DNA from: Victivallaceae bacterium | GTDB taxonomy: Bacteria > Verrucomicrobiota > Lentisphaeria > Victivallales > Victivallaceae | Length of the DNA stretch: 61,962 nucleotides | Assembly (NCBI GenBank): GCA_021647315.1 | Contig: JAKIUY010000013.1 | Coordinates: forward strand, 1-61,962 | Direction of reading: 5' to 3' | In this document: positions 8,110-17,202 of the stretch, piece after piece | How the letters are laid out: every line of letters starts with the position of its first letter | Position numbering within the stretch: position 1 is the stretch's first letter | Made by a program: the position numbers and the translations under genes | The notes under the pieces: generated by a model | Seen by the model: only the letters and a program-made list of their open reading frames with translations | Databases searched by the model: none | What the model was told of the DNA's origin: nothing

Positions 8110-9237
8110 ATGAAAAGTATACATAAAAAGATGCGTGAAGTAATAAACTCTTCACGCGAGATGATATTGGCAAATCTGTCAATGTTAACTCAAATTCCGG
8201 CACAGACATTTCATGAGAGTGAACGAACTCAGTTTATTCTGGAGCGTTTTACTGAAAGTGGTGCGCCTGAAGTAAAAACCGATCCCATGCATAATGCAAC
8301 AGCATTTTACAATGGTAAAGCAAGCAGGCCGACTATATTGATGTTTTCTCACATGGATAATCAGTTTGATCAGAGTATTGATCAGAATATTACTATCAGT
8401 GAAGATCGAGTTTATGGCGCCGGTGTGGCAGATGATAATATTGCTTTGGCTGTATTACTGACAATTCCAGATATTATGGAAAAAATGAGTCTGAAACTGG
8501 ATTGTAATCTTATTCTGCTGGCAACTACCAGGTTTCATGGCAGGGGTGACTTTGGCGGCATACGTCATTTTATTAGCAACTATTCAGGTAAGATTGATCA
8601 GGTTATTAACCTGAACGGAATTACTCTCGGTTCAATGAACTATTTTACCCGGAGCCGGTTTAGGTGTGATATTACTTGTCGCTTAACTAGTAAATCTGAC
8701 GCATCGCAGGTAAATATAACGACTGGCAATGCAATTTTGACGATTAATGAAATAGTTGATAGTCTACTGAAGATTCCACTGCCGAAGAAACCGTGGACAA
8801 ATATGAATATTGGCATGATTTCAGGTGGCGAACGTTACAGTACCCCAAGTAGAGAGGCCTCTATTCACCTTGAAGCGCTCAGTGAAGATGATGCAATTAT
8901 GGATGAACTTAAGGCAGAGATTGAGAGCCGGGTTATGGATGCGGCCGCCAAACATGGTGTCCAGTCAACCATAAATTTTTTCGGTAATTTGAATAAATCT
9001 GAATTGACCAGCCGTGACCCATTGGTCAGGAAATCAATTACCACCTTGGGTGAGCTTGGTTATACACCGCATATGGAATATGGCAACAGTGAAATAGCGC
9101 TTCCGCTTTCAGCTGGTATTCCATCGGTCAGTCTTGGCATAACCACTGGTTTGGGTGGTAGCACTCAGGAAAGTTATATTGATATTCCGCCGATATGCGA
9201 CGGGATAATGCAGATATTGATGATTTTAACCGGTTAA
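8110..9237 (+). CDS. M20-family peptidase-like protein, probably catalytically dead
   Basis: A 375-residue protein with the M20 (ArgE/DapE/CPG2) metallopeptidase fold. First metal motif S-H-M-D at residues 80-83 and the bridging Asp in GVADDN (Asp108) are kept. The Glu-Glu pair that should follow (VGEEGLGD in active members) is Phe142-His143 in TTRFHGRGD, and the C-terminal metal His (usually GAHT) is Ser351 in GLGGSTQES. So the general base and at least two metal ligands are missing. It heads the glucosylglycerate-type cluster, 38 bp before gpgS; role unknown, perhaps binding or a scaffold. An AGGAG site precedes the ATG. The family call is good, the inactivity is inferred from residues. Confidence 0.75.
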   Translation: MKSIHKKMREVINSSREMILANLSMLTQIPAQTFHESERTQFILERFTESGAPEVKTDPMHNATAFYNGKASRPTILMFSHMDNQFDQSIDQNITISEDRVYGAGVADDNIALAVLLTIPDIMEKMSLKLDCNLILLATTRFHGRGDFGGIRHFISNYSGKIDQVINLNGITLGSMNYFTRSRFRCDITCRLTSKSDASQVNITTGNAILTINEIVDSLLKIPLPKKPWTNMNIGMISGGERYSTPSREASIHLEALSEDDAIMDELKAEIESRVMDAAAKHGVQSTINFFGNLNKSELTSRDPLVRKSITTLGELGYTPHMEYGNSEIALPLSAGIPSVSLGITTGLGGSTQESYIDIPPICDGIMQILMILTG

Positions 9238-9275
9238 ACGCACCGGCATAAAGCTATAATGAAGGGATAAAAAAT

Positions 9276-10259
9276 ATGAATAAATTACAGAATTGGTTAA
9301 ATAATAAAACATTTCATCACTCAGAATTCAGTGATATAGCTCATTTGGTTGAGCTTAAAAAGCAATATAACTTGACGATTAGCCTCTGTTTTCCAACCCT
9401 CAATGAAGAGAAAACCATTGGTAAATCAGTTATTGTTATGAAATCTGAATTGATGGACCGTTATCCATTATTGGATGAAATTGCGGTTATTGATTCAGGT
9501 TCAACGGATAATACGTTGAATATCGCCCGTGAATTTGGCGCTAAGACCTATACTGCTTCTGAACATCTGCAAAAAGAGGGTGATTTTAAAGGTAAAGGCG
9601 AAAATCTCTGGAAAGCACTCCACCTGCTTAAAGGCGATATAATCGTCTATGTCGATGCTGATATCTCCAATATTCATCACCGTTTTGTTTATGGTTTGGT
9701 GGCGCCGATGTTGCTGAATACTGAAATCAGGTTTGTTAAAGCATTCTATAACCGCCCATTTAAAAGTTCAGCAGGGATTTCGCCATCCGGCGGTGGCAGA
9801 GTCACTGAAATTCTGACGAGACCGTTGTTTTCACAGTTTTATCCTGAATTAACCGGTATTATTCAACCGTTGTCGGGGGAATACGCCGGGTATCGTGATA
9901 TTCTGGAAAAAATTCCATTTCCAATCGGTTATGGCGTGGAAACCAGTATGTTGATTGATATTTATGAGCGCTGGGGATTAGATGTCATGGCGCAGACCAA
10001 TCTTGATCTGCGGATTCATCGCAATCAGCACATCGCGTCGCTGGGTAAAATGTCTTTCGGCATTATGCAGACGTTCTGGTCACGGCTCAGCCAATACAAG
10101 AAAATAGATCAATTGGTGCCGGAATCACTTATCTTAAGACAGATGCGTCTGAACGGTACTGAACCGGAATTGTTGGAAACTGAAATTACTGAACGCGAAC
10201 GCCGTCCGATGGAAGAGGTCAAAGAGTACCGGAAAAAATTTGGTAAAGATAATCAATAG
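9276..10259 (+). CDS. gpgS: Glucosyl-3-phosphoglycerate synthase (GT81)
   Basis: Transfers glucose from a nucleotide sugar (UDP- or ADP-glucose) to 3-phosphoglycerate, the first step to glucosylglycerate, a compatible solute and precursor of polysaccharides. Motifs in order: CFPTLNEEKTIGKSV, VIDSGSTDNTL, KGKGENLWKALHLLKGDIIVYVDADI (the DxD region), SPSGGGRVTEILTRPLFSQFYPEL, IQPLSGEYAGYRD, IGYGVETSMLIDIY and DLRIHRNQHIASLGKMSFGI. These match the GpgS family rather than general GT2 enzymes. Length 327 is normal. The phosphatase step should come from a GpgP-type enzyme; the HAD protein two genes downstream is the candidate. Confidence 0.88.
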   Translation: MNKLQNWLNNKTFHHSEFSDIAHLVELKKQYNLTISLCFPTLNEEKTIGKSVIVMKSELMDRYPLLDEIAVIDSGSTDNTLNIAREFGAKTYTASEHLQKEGDFKGKGENLWKALHLLKGDIIVYVDADISNIHHRFVYGLVAPMLLNTEIRFVKAFYNRPFKSSAGISPSGGGRVTEILTRPLFSQFYPELTGIIQPLSGEYAGYRDILEKIPFPIGYGVETSMLIDIYERWGLDVMAQTNLDLRIHRNQHIASLGKMSFGIMQTFWSRLSQYKKIDQLVPESLILRQMRLNGTEPELLETEITERERRPMEEVKEYRKKFGKDNQ

Positions 10260-10286
10260 CCCAAGCGAAATCAAAGGATTTTATTA

Positions 10287-11567
10287 ATGAAACTTATTAT
10301 ACTTCATCACCATTTGAAGCCTGGCGGAGTTACCCGGATAATCGCGTCGCAGCTGCAGGCATTAGCAGGACATAACAGTTTTGATATTGAAATACTTTGC
10401 GGCGAAGCTCCACATTGTCCGGATTATTTTCCGGTGCCGGTTACTGTTGAACCGTTGCTTAATTATCTGCCGCAGGACATGATGTGCCAACCTGCGCAGC
10501 TTAAGCTGCATTTTTTGAAACTGGAACGTTTTCTGGCAGATAAGATTCCGACCGATGCACTCCTTCATGTGCATAATCTGAATCTGGGTAAAAATCCGTT
10601 ACTGACGCTTGCCGTCAGCCGTCTGGCACTCAAAGGACTAAAGGTCTTTAATCATGCGCATGATTTTGCCGAGGATCGACCGGACAACTATCATGATCTT
10701 GAACAGGTTATTGTTAATACATTCAAATTTAATCTAACCGATGTGCTTTACCCGATATGTGATAATTATCGTTTTGGAGTATTAAATCGTTTTGATGAGA
10801 AACGTTTGAATCAATATGGTGTCGCTTCATCAAGAATTGAATTTTTACCTAACCCGGTTGCTTTCAGTGATAACAAGCTTTTGCCGTCGGACGCTGGCAG
10901 GCATGTACGGGAGCATTTCAAAGTTGATGCGGAAAAACAGCTGTTTGTCTATCCGGTCAGAGCTATTCGCAGAAAGAATATTGGTGAACTTGCCCTGTTG
11001 GCAACTCTTTTTAAACAGCGCGTTGAGTTTGTTATCACTTTACCCCCTGAAAATCCAGTTGAACAAACTGATTATCGCAACTGGGTAGAATTTTGTGGCG
11101 AACATAATATCAACTTGCACTTTGAAGCCGGGTTGAGATTTTCATTTACTGAGATCATGGCTGCGGCTGATAAATGCATTTCGACCAGTAGACGCGAGGG
11201 TTTCGGAATGATGTTCCTTGAACCATGGCTCTTCGGCAGGGAAATTGTTGGACGAGATCTGAAATATGTTACAGATGACTTCAGAGCTTCCGGTATTGTT
11301 TTTCCTGCATTGTATGAGCAGTTGAACGTTACTCATAATTCTGAAATAGTTGATTTTGCTGTTCTCGCTTTAGACAGTCAGCAGGATATTATCCATTTAG
11401 CGTTTGATAATTCTGAGTATATTCAGGAACTGTTGAATCTTAATCCACAACTGGAGCAGATGTTTGCTTCGGCATCAGCCGCAACAATTAACTTGAATCG
11501 CAATATTATTAAGACAGAATATTCTGTAAAAAAATATGGAGCTAAATTAAATGAAATATATCAGTAA
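10287..11567 (+). CDS. GT-B glycosyltransferase (GT4-like)
   Basis: 426 residues with an N-terminal acceptor domain starting KLIILHHHLKPGGVTRIIASQL (glycine-rich loop typical of GT4) and a C-terminal nucleotide-sugar domain with LFVYPVRAIRRKNIGELALLATLF and CISTSRREGFGMMFLEPWLFGREIVG, which contains the E-x7-E type motif. Probably a retaining transferase using a nucleotide-activated hexose. Starts 27 bp after gpgS behind AAAGGA and overlaps the next gene by 17 bp, so it is translationally coupled in the same operon. It could extend glucosylglycerate to an oligosaccharide; the acceptor is not deducible. Confidence 0.75.
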   Translation: MKLIILHHHLKPGGVTRIIASQLQALAGHNSFDIEILCGEAPHCPDYFPVPVTVEPLLNYLPQDMMCQPAQLKLHFLKLERFLADKIPTDALLHVHNLNLGKNPLLTLAVSRLALKGLKVFNHAHDFAEDRPDNYHDLEQVIVNTFKFNLTDVLYPICDNYRFGVLNRFDEKRLNQYGVASSRIEFLPNPVAFSDNKLLPSDAGRHVREHFKVDAEKQLFVYPVRAIRRKNIGELALLATLFKQRVEFVITLPPENPVEQTDYRNWVEFCGEHNINLHFEAGLRFSFTEIMAAADKCISTSRREGFGMMFLEPWLFGREIVGRDLKYVTDDFRASGIVFPALYEQLNVTHNSEIVDFAVLALDSQQDIIHLAFDNSEYIQELLNLNPQLEQMFASASAATINLNRNIIKTEYSVKKYGAKLNEIYQ

Positions 11568-12492
11568 TTTTCTTGAGCTTTTAGAGGAAAAACTACCACT
11601 GCCAACTGGAGTTAGACCGAAATACAGTCATGATGACTCGATTAAGGCCGTCATTTTTGATATTTACGGTACTTTGATGATTTCTGCTTCTGGGGATATT
11701 GAAGAGGCGGAAATGTCCGCGAAAAATATTATTACCGCTTTTGATGCGGTTGGTGTTGAAATAAAAACTGATATCGTTGATGATGGCGCAACCCTGATTC
11801 TTACTGAATTTACCCGTGAAATAAAACGTTCGCTGCGTAAATATCGTCAAAAGGGGTTGTTTTACCCGGAAATAGATATTCGGAAAGTATGGCAGGTGAT
11901 CTTTGATAATGCTGCCCGTTGTGGTCTGATTTCAGCCGTTCCAGGCGATGAAGTTATCAACGCAGTAGCCTTTATTTTTGAATTGTTAAGTAATCCGGTC
12001 TGGCCAATGCCCAATATGCGAGCTGTTTTACAACAGCTTAAGGATCAGAAAATTCCCGTTGGTATTGTTTCCAACGCCCAGTTTTATACACCGCCGATTA
12101 TGAACCATTTCATGACTGGCGAGATGTCGCATCAGGAAACTATTTTTGCTGTCGATGATGATATAGCGGTATATTCATATCAACTTCGCCGTGGAAAACC
12201 TGATGTTTTTCTTTATGAACAGCTATTGGAAGCTTTGTATGAAAAATATCATATTCGGGCACATGAGGCAATTTTTGTCGGGAACGATATGAAAAAAGAT
12301 ATTATGGCGGCTCAGGAAGCCGGATTCAAAACAGTACTGTTTGCTGGCGACATGCGTTCTTTGCGGATGCGGGGAAATGACCCGGAAGTGCAGGGCATAA
12401 TACCAGATCATGTTATCACAGAGTTGGGGCAGATTCTGGATATTATCGGAATAACTGCTACATGTTGCAATAATTTAGCAACCACGTATTAA
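11551..12492 (+). CDS. HAD-superfamily hydrolase
   Basis: 313 residues. HAD motif I is VIFDIYGTL (nucleophile Asp37), motif II GIVSNAQF, motif III the Lys of RRGKPDVF, motif IV AIFVGNDMKKDIMAAQEAGF. The residue two after the nucleophile is Tyr39 (DxYGT), not the Asp general acid seen in most HAD phosphatases; DxYGT is common in haloacid-dehalogenase-type members and some uncharacterised ones. Its place in a GpgS operon suggests a glucosyl-3-phosphoglycerate phosphatase, but the missing Asp weakens that. Starts inside the end of the preceding glycosyltransferase gene. Confidence 0.75.
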   Translation: MKYISNFLELLEEKLPLPTGVRPKYSHDDSIKAVIFDIYGTLMISASGDIEEAEMSAKNIITAFDAVGVEIKTDIVDDGATLILTEFTREIKRSLRKYRQKGLFYPEIDIRKVWQVIFDNAARCGLISAVPGDEVINAVAFIFELLSNPVWPMPNMRAVLQQLKDQKIPVGIVSNAQFYTPPIMNHFMTGEMSHQETIFAVDDDIAVYSYQLRRGKPDVFLYEQLLEALYEKYHIRAHEAIFVGNDMKKDIMAAQEAGFKTVLFAGDMRSLRMRGNDPEVQGIIPDHVITELGQILDIIGITATCCNNLATTY

Positions 12493-12508
12493 AAAACAGG
12501 ATGCAGGC

Positions 12509-13972
12509 ATGAATCTTTCACACATTAATATCGCTATCATTCATTCACTAATCGGAAAAAATGATGGTGTATCCATTGTTATTGACCAATCTGTATTGGC
12601 AATGAACAAATATATGAACATACCGTTAGGCAATATTTTCTTTCTGGCGGCACATGTTTCACGACGTTTTAACAGTGAAACAGATGAAGTTTTCTGGCAT
12701 AAAAGTGCCATGAACCGGAAAATTATTTCTGGCTATTCTCAACCTGCTGACGATGCATTGGACAGGGAGATTCATTATGCAGCGATTAAAGCTCAACAAC
12801 GTATTGCCGAATTCGTCGAAAAACATGATATTGATCTGATTATTGCTCATAACACATCGCATCCCTACAATTTTATTACCGCCGTCGGGCTGGGATATTA
12901 TTTGAAGGAAAAACGCCGGACAGGCTACTTATGGCCCAAAGTAATTACCTGGTGGCATGATTCATATTTTGAACGCCCGGCCTTTGCGCATCCTAACCGG
13001 GTTATCCGCAAATATCTTAAATATCTGCCGGGAACTGATATTGACGGGGTTGTTTTTATTAATGACATCCAGCCCAGATATTTTGCTGAATTTCTCAACA
13101 GTCAGCGCATTGAAGATGCTGAAAATATGCTAAAGGAGAGAATTGCGGTAATTCCCAATACCAGTGATATTGAGTGGGATTGGCGGAATTGGGAAACTCA
13201 GCATTCAGATAAACAGATTATAGCTCCGCCACAGGATAGCTATAATGATTCATTTTTTGATGATCTTGGTTTGACGGCACGGTTGAAACTCAGAAACAGA
13301 ACGATTGAAGATGCACTGTTTTTGCTTCAGCATACCAGAATTGTACCAAGAAAAAAGATCGAGCTGGTGCTTCAACTCGCGTTTGAATTAAATAAAAAAT
13401 TTCACGGTGAACGTCCAATCGTATTGTTGGTTTCCGGGCACTCCGGTGACGAACAGAATCAATATAAAGCGGAACTGCAACGCTGTCACGATGACTTAAG
13501 CCAACGTGACAAGACCGATAATGTCCTGCTGATTTTCGGCGAAGGACGTATTTTGTCATTCAGAGAGCTGATTGTAGATAAAAAATATTATGCATTTGAT
13601 GAGATTCCTGCAATTATTGCCGCGCACGGCGGTATCGGAACTTACTTCAGTGAAATCGAAGGATACGGTAATAATCTGCTGGAAATGATTAGTGCTGCTC
13701 TGCCGGTCGTCGTTAATCGTTACGATATTTATCGCAGTGACATTGAACCGCTTGGTTTTGATTTACCTGCCATTGATAATGTTGAGTTTACCATGGAAAT
13801 TGTTGATGCCGCTTACCGCCTGTTAACTGATTTTGATTATCGTTATAAATTGGTAATAAATAACCTGAATGTTCTGGAAGATAAGCTCAGTCATAATATC
13901 ATTGCGGAAAAACTGCGTCCTTTGATTGAGTGTGTATTCTATAAACGCATTGGCAGAATGAAGTCTCGGTAA
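12509..13972 (+). CDS. GT-B glycosyltransferase-like protein
   Basis: 487 residues, start 16 bp after the HAD gene with an AGGATGCAGG site. N-terminal half: NIAIIHSLIGKNDGVSIVIDQS (glycine-rich acceptor-domain start) and a conserved-looking DLIIAHNTSHPYNF and KVITWWHDSYFERP. C-terminal half: LLQHTRIVPRKKIELVLQLAFEL and EIEGYGNNLLEMISAALPVVVNRYDIYRSDI, the donor-sugar loop with an E-x7-E-like pattern. Likely a second sugar transferase of the glucosylglycerate-related pathway. Shows no close similarity by eye to the upstream GT. Confidence 0.7.
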   Translation: MNLSHINIAIIHSLIGKNDGVSIVIDQSVLAMNKYMNIPLGNIFFLAAHVSRRFNSETDEVFWHKSAMNRKIISGYSQPADDALDREIHYAAIKAQQRIAEFVEKHDIDLIIAHNTSHPYNFITAVGLGYYLKEKRRTGYLWPKVITWWHDSYFERPAFAHPNRVIRKYLKYLPGTDIDGVVFINDIQPRYFAEFLNSQRIEDAENMLKERIAVIPNTSDIEWDWRNWETQHSDKQIIAPPQDSYNDSFFDDLGLTARLKLRNRTIEDALFLLQHTRIVPRKKIELVLQLAFELNKKFHGERPIVLLVSGHSGDEQNQYKAELQRCHDDLSQRDKTDNVLLIFGEGRILSFRELIVDKKYYAFDEIPAIIAAHGGIGTYFSEIEGYGNNLLEMISAALPVVVNRYDIYRSDIEPLGFDLPAIDNVEFTMEIVDAAYRLLTDFDYRYKLVINNLNVLEDKLSHNIIAEKLRPLIECVFYKRIGRMKSR

Positions 13973-14056
13973 CTATAACAATTATTCACGCCTGTTCTGC
14001 TGACAGAACAGATAAGAAGCTCTGTTTCGAGGGCTGAAAAAAATGGAAGTTTGATT

Positions 14057-14485
14057 ATGGTACGAGAAAAACTGTTGAATGAAATCTACGGCAACAGGCT
14101 GCCTGCGTCATTTAATACCCGGCTTGAACAACTTATTAGGCATTATAAAACGCTCATAAAGCGCGGTGAATCATTTTCAGCATCACATTGGGACATCATG
14201 CTGATTACTTATGCGGATATAGTGCATGGAGAGCACGCTACTCCGTTACAGACGCTAAAACAGTTTATGCTTGACACTGTTGGTGATTCTATTTCAATCA
14301 TTCACCTGCTACCGTTTTTCCCATACTCTTCCGAAGATGGATTTTCGGTTATTGATTATTACGCAGTTGATGCGGCTAATGGCACTTGGCAGGATATTGA
14401 CGCATTAAAAGAAATATTATCGTCTCTGTTTCGATGCCCATGCCGGGGATTCCCGCCCTCTATTTTTTATGTGGATATTACCTAG
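14057..14485 (+). pseudogene. Truncated GH13_18 phosphorylase (sucrose/glucosylglycerate phosphorylase type)
   Basis: ATG at 14057 with GGAAG 7 nt upstream. The first ~120 residues match the N-terminus of GH13 subfamily 18: LITYADIVHGEHATPLQTLKQF, ISIIHLLPFFPYSSEDGFSVIDYYAVD, GTWQDIDALKE. After about 14420 homology stops and the frame runs into a repeat region; the catalytic nucleophile, acid/base and the remaining ~400 residues are absent. In the glucosylglycerate context the intact enzyme would have been a glucosylglycerate phosphorylase, recycling the solute. Best read as a gene cut off by a deletion or repeat insertion. Confidence 0.8.
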
Positions 14486-14700
14486 GGTTTACCTGCGGTT
14501 TTTTCAAGTCACCCTAGGCTGCTGAATTTTGTGCTTACAGCACCGTGAAAGGGTGAAACCCTGAAATTCAACAGCCCCAGGTAAAACCTGGGGTTATTTC
14601 CCCACATGATAATCAGTGCTGAAAGCACTAAAGAAAATTTGTCTCACGAAAACCCCCAAGTTATTTTTTTGTGGGTACTAGGTCATGTGTTCAGAGTCTG
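14486..14700. repeat. REP-like palindromic cluster downstream of the broken phosphorylase
   Basis: No gene. Contains GTTTACCTGCGG..., GTGCTTACAGCAC, GGGTGAAACCC, CCCCAGGT-aaa-ACCTGGGG and GTGCTGAAAGCAC hairpins. A related block (CCCAGGG..., GGTTACCTGCGG, CAAAGTCA) occurs inside the MITE at 40634-40798, so the same repeat material appears in both places. Confidence 0.6.
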
Positions 14701-14728
14701 AAAAGTTCCGGTAAATTTGATTTTGTTC

Positions 14729-15385
14729 TTACAGACCGCCGTGGCGGATAATTTCGCCACGGATCATATAGACGATATCTTCACTGATATTGGTCGCATA
14801 GTCGGCAATCCGTTCAAGGTGCTTTGAGACACTCATCAGCTTAATGAAATATGGTGCTTTATCGGGCTGTTCTGTAATCATTGCTTCCAGTTTTTTAAGC
14901 ATTTTGCTATTATACTGATCAACCTCGTCATCTTTTTTCAATACTTTAAGTGCCAGAGCTTCATCATTATGAATCAGCGCGTCAAGAGTATCTTTTAACA
15001 TTCCTCTGGTTATATCCATCATTGGCTTGAAGTCCAGCTGTAATTCAGCAGTCGGGTATTCGGCGATGGTAATAGCACATTTAGCGATATTTGCCGCCAG
15101 ATCACCGATGCGTTCAAGATCATTATTGACTTTCAGACAGGCGATAACATAACGCAGGTCACCGGCCAGCGGTTGATAAAGCGCCAGTATTTTCAGACAC
15201 TCCTCTTCGATTTCAAGCTCTTTATGGTCAATCTCCAGGTCGTTCTTGATAACCTGTCGCGCCAGCTCGGTATCATGCTGAATGATTGCGGCAACTGAAG
15301 AGCGCACCGCAAGTTCAACCATATTGCTCAATTCCAAAATTCTTTTTTTAAGTCTGCCGACCTCTTTCAATAAATGTATGTTCAT
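14729..15385 (-). CDS. phoU: Phosphate transport system regulator PhoU
   Basis: 218 residues, all-helical, with the duplicated PhoU three-helix bundles: first VIKNDLEIDHKELEIEEECLKILALYQPLAGDLRYVIACLKVNNDLERIGDLAANIAK-type region (residues ~45-105) and the second MSVSKHLERIADYATNISEDIVYMI near the C-terminus, each with the E/DxxxD metal-cluster pattern. PhoU links the Pst transporter to the PhoR kinase and dampens Pho signalling when phosphate is plentiful. It is the last gene of pstSCAB-phoU, 169 bp after pstB; the gap holds two perfect small hairpins. PhoR/PhoB are not in this window. Confidence 0.95.
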   Translation of the reverse strand: MNIHLLKEVGRLKKRILELSNMVELAVRSSVAAIIQHDTELARQVIKNDLEIDHKELEIEEECLKILALYQPLAGDLRYVIACLKVNNDLERIGDLAANIAKCAITIAEYPTAELQLDFKPMMDITRGMLKDTLDALIHNDEALALKVLKKDDEVDQYNSKMLKKLEAMITEQPDKAPYFIKLMSVSKHLERIADYATNISEDIVYMIRGEIIRHGGL

Positions 15386-15420
15386 TATAGTACTCCGTTT
15401 TTTATCTGTAATTCAAGTAG

Positions 15421-15540
15421 TTTGCGCTGTTGCAGCGCAAATATCCATATAAGTAAACTAGCTAAATATTAACTTTACTCTTTAACATTATTTGTCAACC
15501 ATATTTAACTTTTTTCGTTACATGCGTTGGGACAACGCAT
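15421..15540. repeat. Two perfect hairpins in the pstB-phoU gap
   Basis: TTTGCGCTG-ttg-CAGCGCAAA (15421-15441) and ATGCGTTG-gga-CAACGCAT (15522-15540). Neither has a T run on the minus strand, so they are more likely mRNA processing or stability elements, or REP-like repeats, than full terminators. Confidence 0.5.
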
Positions 15541-15554
15541 ACTACTAAAGTCAT

Positions 15555-16355
15555 TTATCCGAACCGTCCGGTGATGTAATTTTCCGTCTGCTTTTCCTTT
15601 GGATTGGTGAATATCTTTTCTGTTTCATCATACTCGATGATAACTCCTTCATAGAAAAAAGCGGTATTGTCAGATATTCTCGCCGCCTGCTGCATGTTAT
15701 GGGTTACTATAACAATGGTAAACTGCTGTTTCAATTCGTTAATCAGTTCTTCAACCTTGAGCGTGCCGACTGGATCAATCGCCGAAGTGGGCTCATCCAT
15801 CAACAGTATTTCAGGTTTTGCCGCAATTGCCCGGGCGATACAGAGGCGTTGCTGCTGCCCGCCGGAAAGCGCCATGCCGCTCTTTTTCAGTTTATCTTTA
15901 ACCTCTTCCCATAATGAAGCTCCGCGCAAAGCCTGTTCGACCCGTTCCTGCAATTCATGGCGTTTTACTTTGAAATGAAGTTTCAGTCCATAGGCGACAT
16001 TATCAAAAACCGACATTGGGAATGGGGTCGGTTTCTGGAAAATCATGCCGATTTTACGCCGCAACTCCAGCACATTGACTGATTTATCAAGAATATTGGT
16101 GCCGTCAATGCTAATCGTTCCGGTTGCCCGTTGATCATTATACAACTCAAATATACGGTTATAGGCTCGCAGGTGGGTTGATTTGCCACACCCTGACGGT
16201 CCGATGACCGCTGTAACTTTATTTGCTATAATATCCAGATTATTATTAAATAAAGCTTGATGGTTACCGTAATGAAAATTAAGCTTTCTAACTGAGATCT
16301 TTACTTTGTCTGTCCTACTGTCTATCATTAAATTTTTCTCCAATATATTAACCAT
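15555..16355 (-). CDS. pstB: Phosphate ABC transporter ATP-binding protein PstB
   Basis: ATPase that powers phosphate import through PstCA. Walker [18 protein letters not shown]-loop [18 protein letters not shown] signature [16 protein letters not shown], Walker [14 protein letters not shown] and switch His in [15 protein letters not shown]-terminal ENYITGRFG is PstB-typical. The first ATG (16355) overlaps the pstA end by 8 nt; a second ATG at 16328 has a better GGAG site, giving 257 residues, closer to the usual PstB length. Cytoplasmic face of the inner membrane. Confidence 0.97.
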   Translation of the reverse strand: MVNILEKNLMIDSRTDKVKISVRKLNFHYGNHQALFNNNLDIIANKVTAVIGPSGCGKSTHLRAYNRIFELYNDQRATGTISIDGTNILDKSVNVLELRRKIGMIFQKPTPFPMSVFDNVAYGLKLHFKVKRHELQERVEQALRGASLWEEVKDKLKKSGMALSGGQQQRLCIARAIAAKPEILLMDEPTSAIDPVGTLKVEELINELKQQFTIVIVTHNMQQAARISDNTAFFYEGVIIEYDETEKIFTNPKEKQTENYITGRFG

Positions 16356-17202
16356 GTCTCTTTTTGCCGAATAACAGACGGCAGGAAATATTCAATACCA
16401 GAATAATAACTGTAATCAGTAATGCTGCGCTCCAGGCGCGGGCATGCATGACATCAAATGGTGAATTGGTTGCGTATTCACTGATGGTTACGGTTAAATT
16501 TGCCGTCGGCTCGGTAAAAAAATGGGTCGGCCAGTCATCACTCCATAATGCAGTGAATAGCAATGGCGCGGTTTCACCGCTAACTCTGGCGATTGCTAAT
16601 AGCACCCCTGTAATCAGTCCGTCCTTTGCTGAACGGAATATTATATAAAAGATTGATTTCCAACGTGGCATACCCAGTGCCAGGGCTGATTCTCGCAATG
16701 AATTCGGTACCATGCTGAGCATATCTTCGGTTGTACGCAGGACGACTGGAAACATGATAATTGCCAGGGCAACCGAACCGGCGACGCCTGAAAAGTGTTT
16801 AGTTGTATAGACCAGCATTGCGTAGACAAACAGCCCGACAATGATTGACGGCATGCCCATCATGACATTGGCGGCGAAACGGATAAAGTCACCGAAACGG
16901 CTTTTGCTGCCGAACTCTGAGAGATAGATGCCCCCGAGAATACCGGTTGGCACACCGATAACAGCGGCGCCAAGGGTAATTAGTACTGTTCCTAAAACCG
17001 CATTGGCGATCCCCCCGTCAGGAACCCCATAAGGGGCGGTTGGTTCAATAAAAAATGTCCAGCTTAACGCATCAACACCTTTGCCAATGACAATATAGAT
17101 AATCCAGCCCATCAGGGCAATGGTGATTGTGACAAAAAATATTGACAACAGTTTTACCACGAAATCAACGGTTTTTCGTAATGCTATGCCACGTCTTTTC
17201 AT
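16348..17202 (-). CDS. pstA: Phosphate ABC transporter permease PstA
   Basis: 284 residues with six predicted membrane segments and the inner-membrane-component loop [49 protein letters not shown] region (EAA-like). Pairs with PstC to form the phosphate pore. Its start overlaps the pstC stop by one base (TAATG), so translation is coupled. Confidence 0.96.
   Translation of the reverse strand: MKRRGIALRKTVDFVVKLLSIFFVTITIALMGWIIYIVIGKGVDALSWTFFIEPTAPYGVPDGGIANAVLGTVLITLGAAVIGVPTGILGGIYLSEFGSKSRFGDFIRFAANVMMGMPSIIVGLFVYAMLVYTTKHFSGVAGSVALAIIMFPVVLRTTEDMLSMVPNSLRESALALGMPRWKSIFYIIFRSAKDGLITGVLLAIARVSGETAPLLFTALWSDDWPTHFFTEPTANLTVTISEYATNSPFDVMHARAWSAALLITVIILVLNISCRLLFGKKRHG

Noticed and set aside
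11551..12492. L-2-haloacid dehalogenase annotation for the HAD protein
   Set aside because: DxYGT alone is not diagnostic; the protein is longer and the operon context points to sugar-phosphate metabolism.
15421..15540. Terminator between pstB and phoU
   Set aside because: Hairpins lack a following T run on the coding strand, so full termination is not supported.
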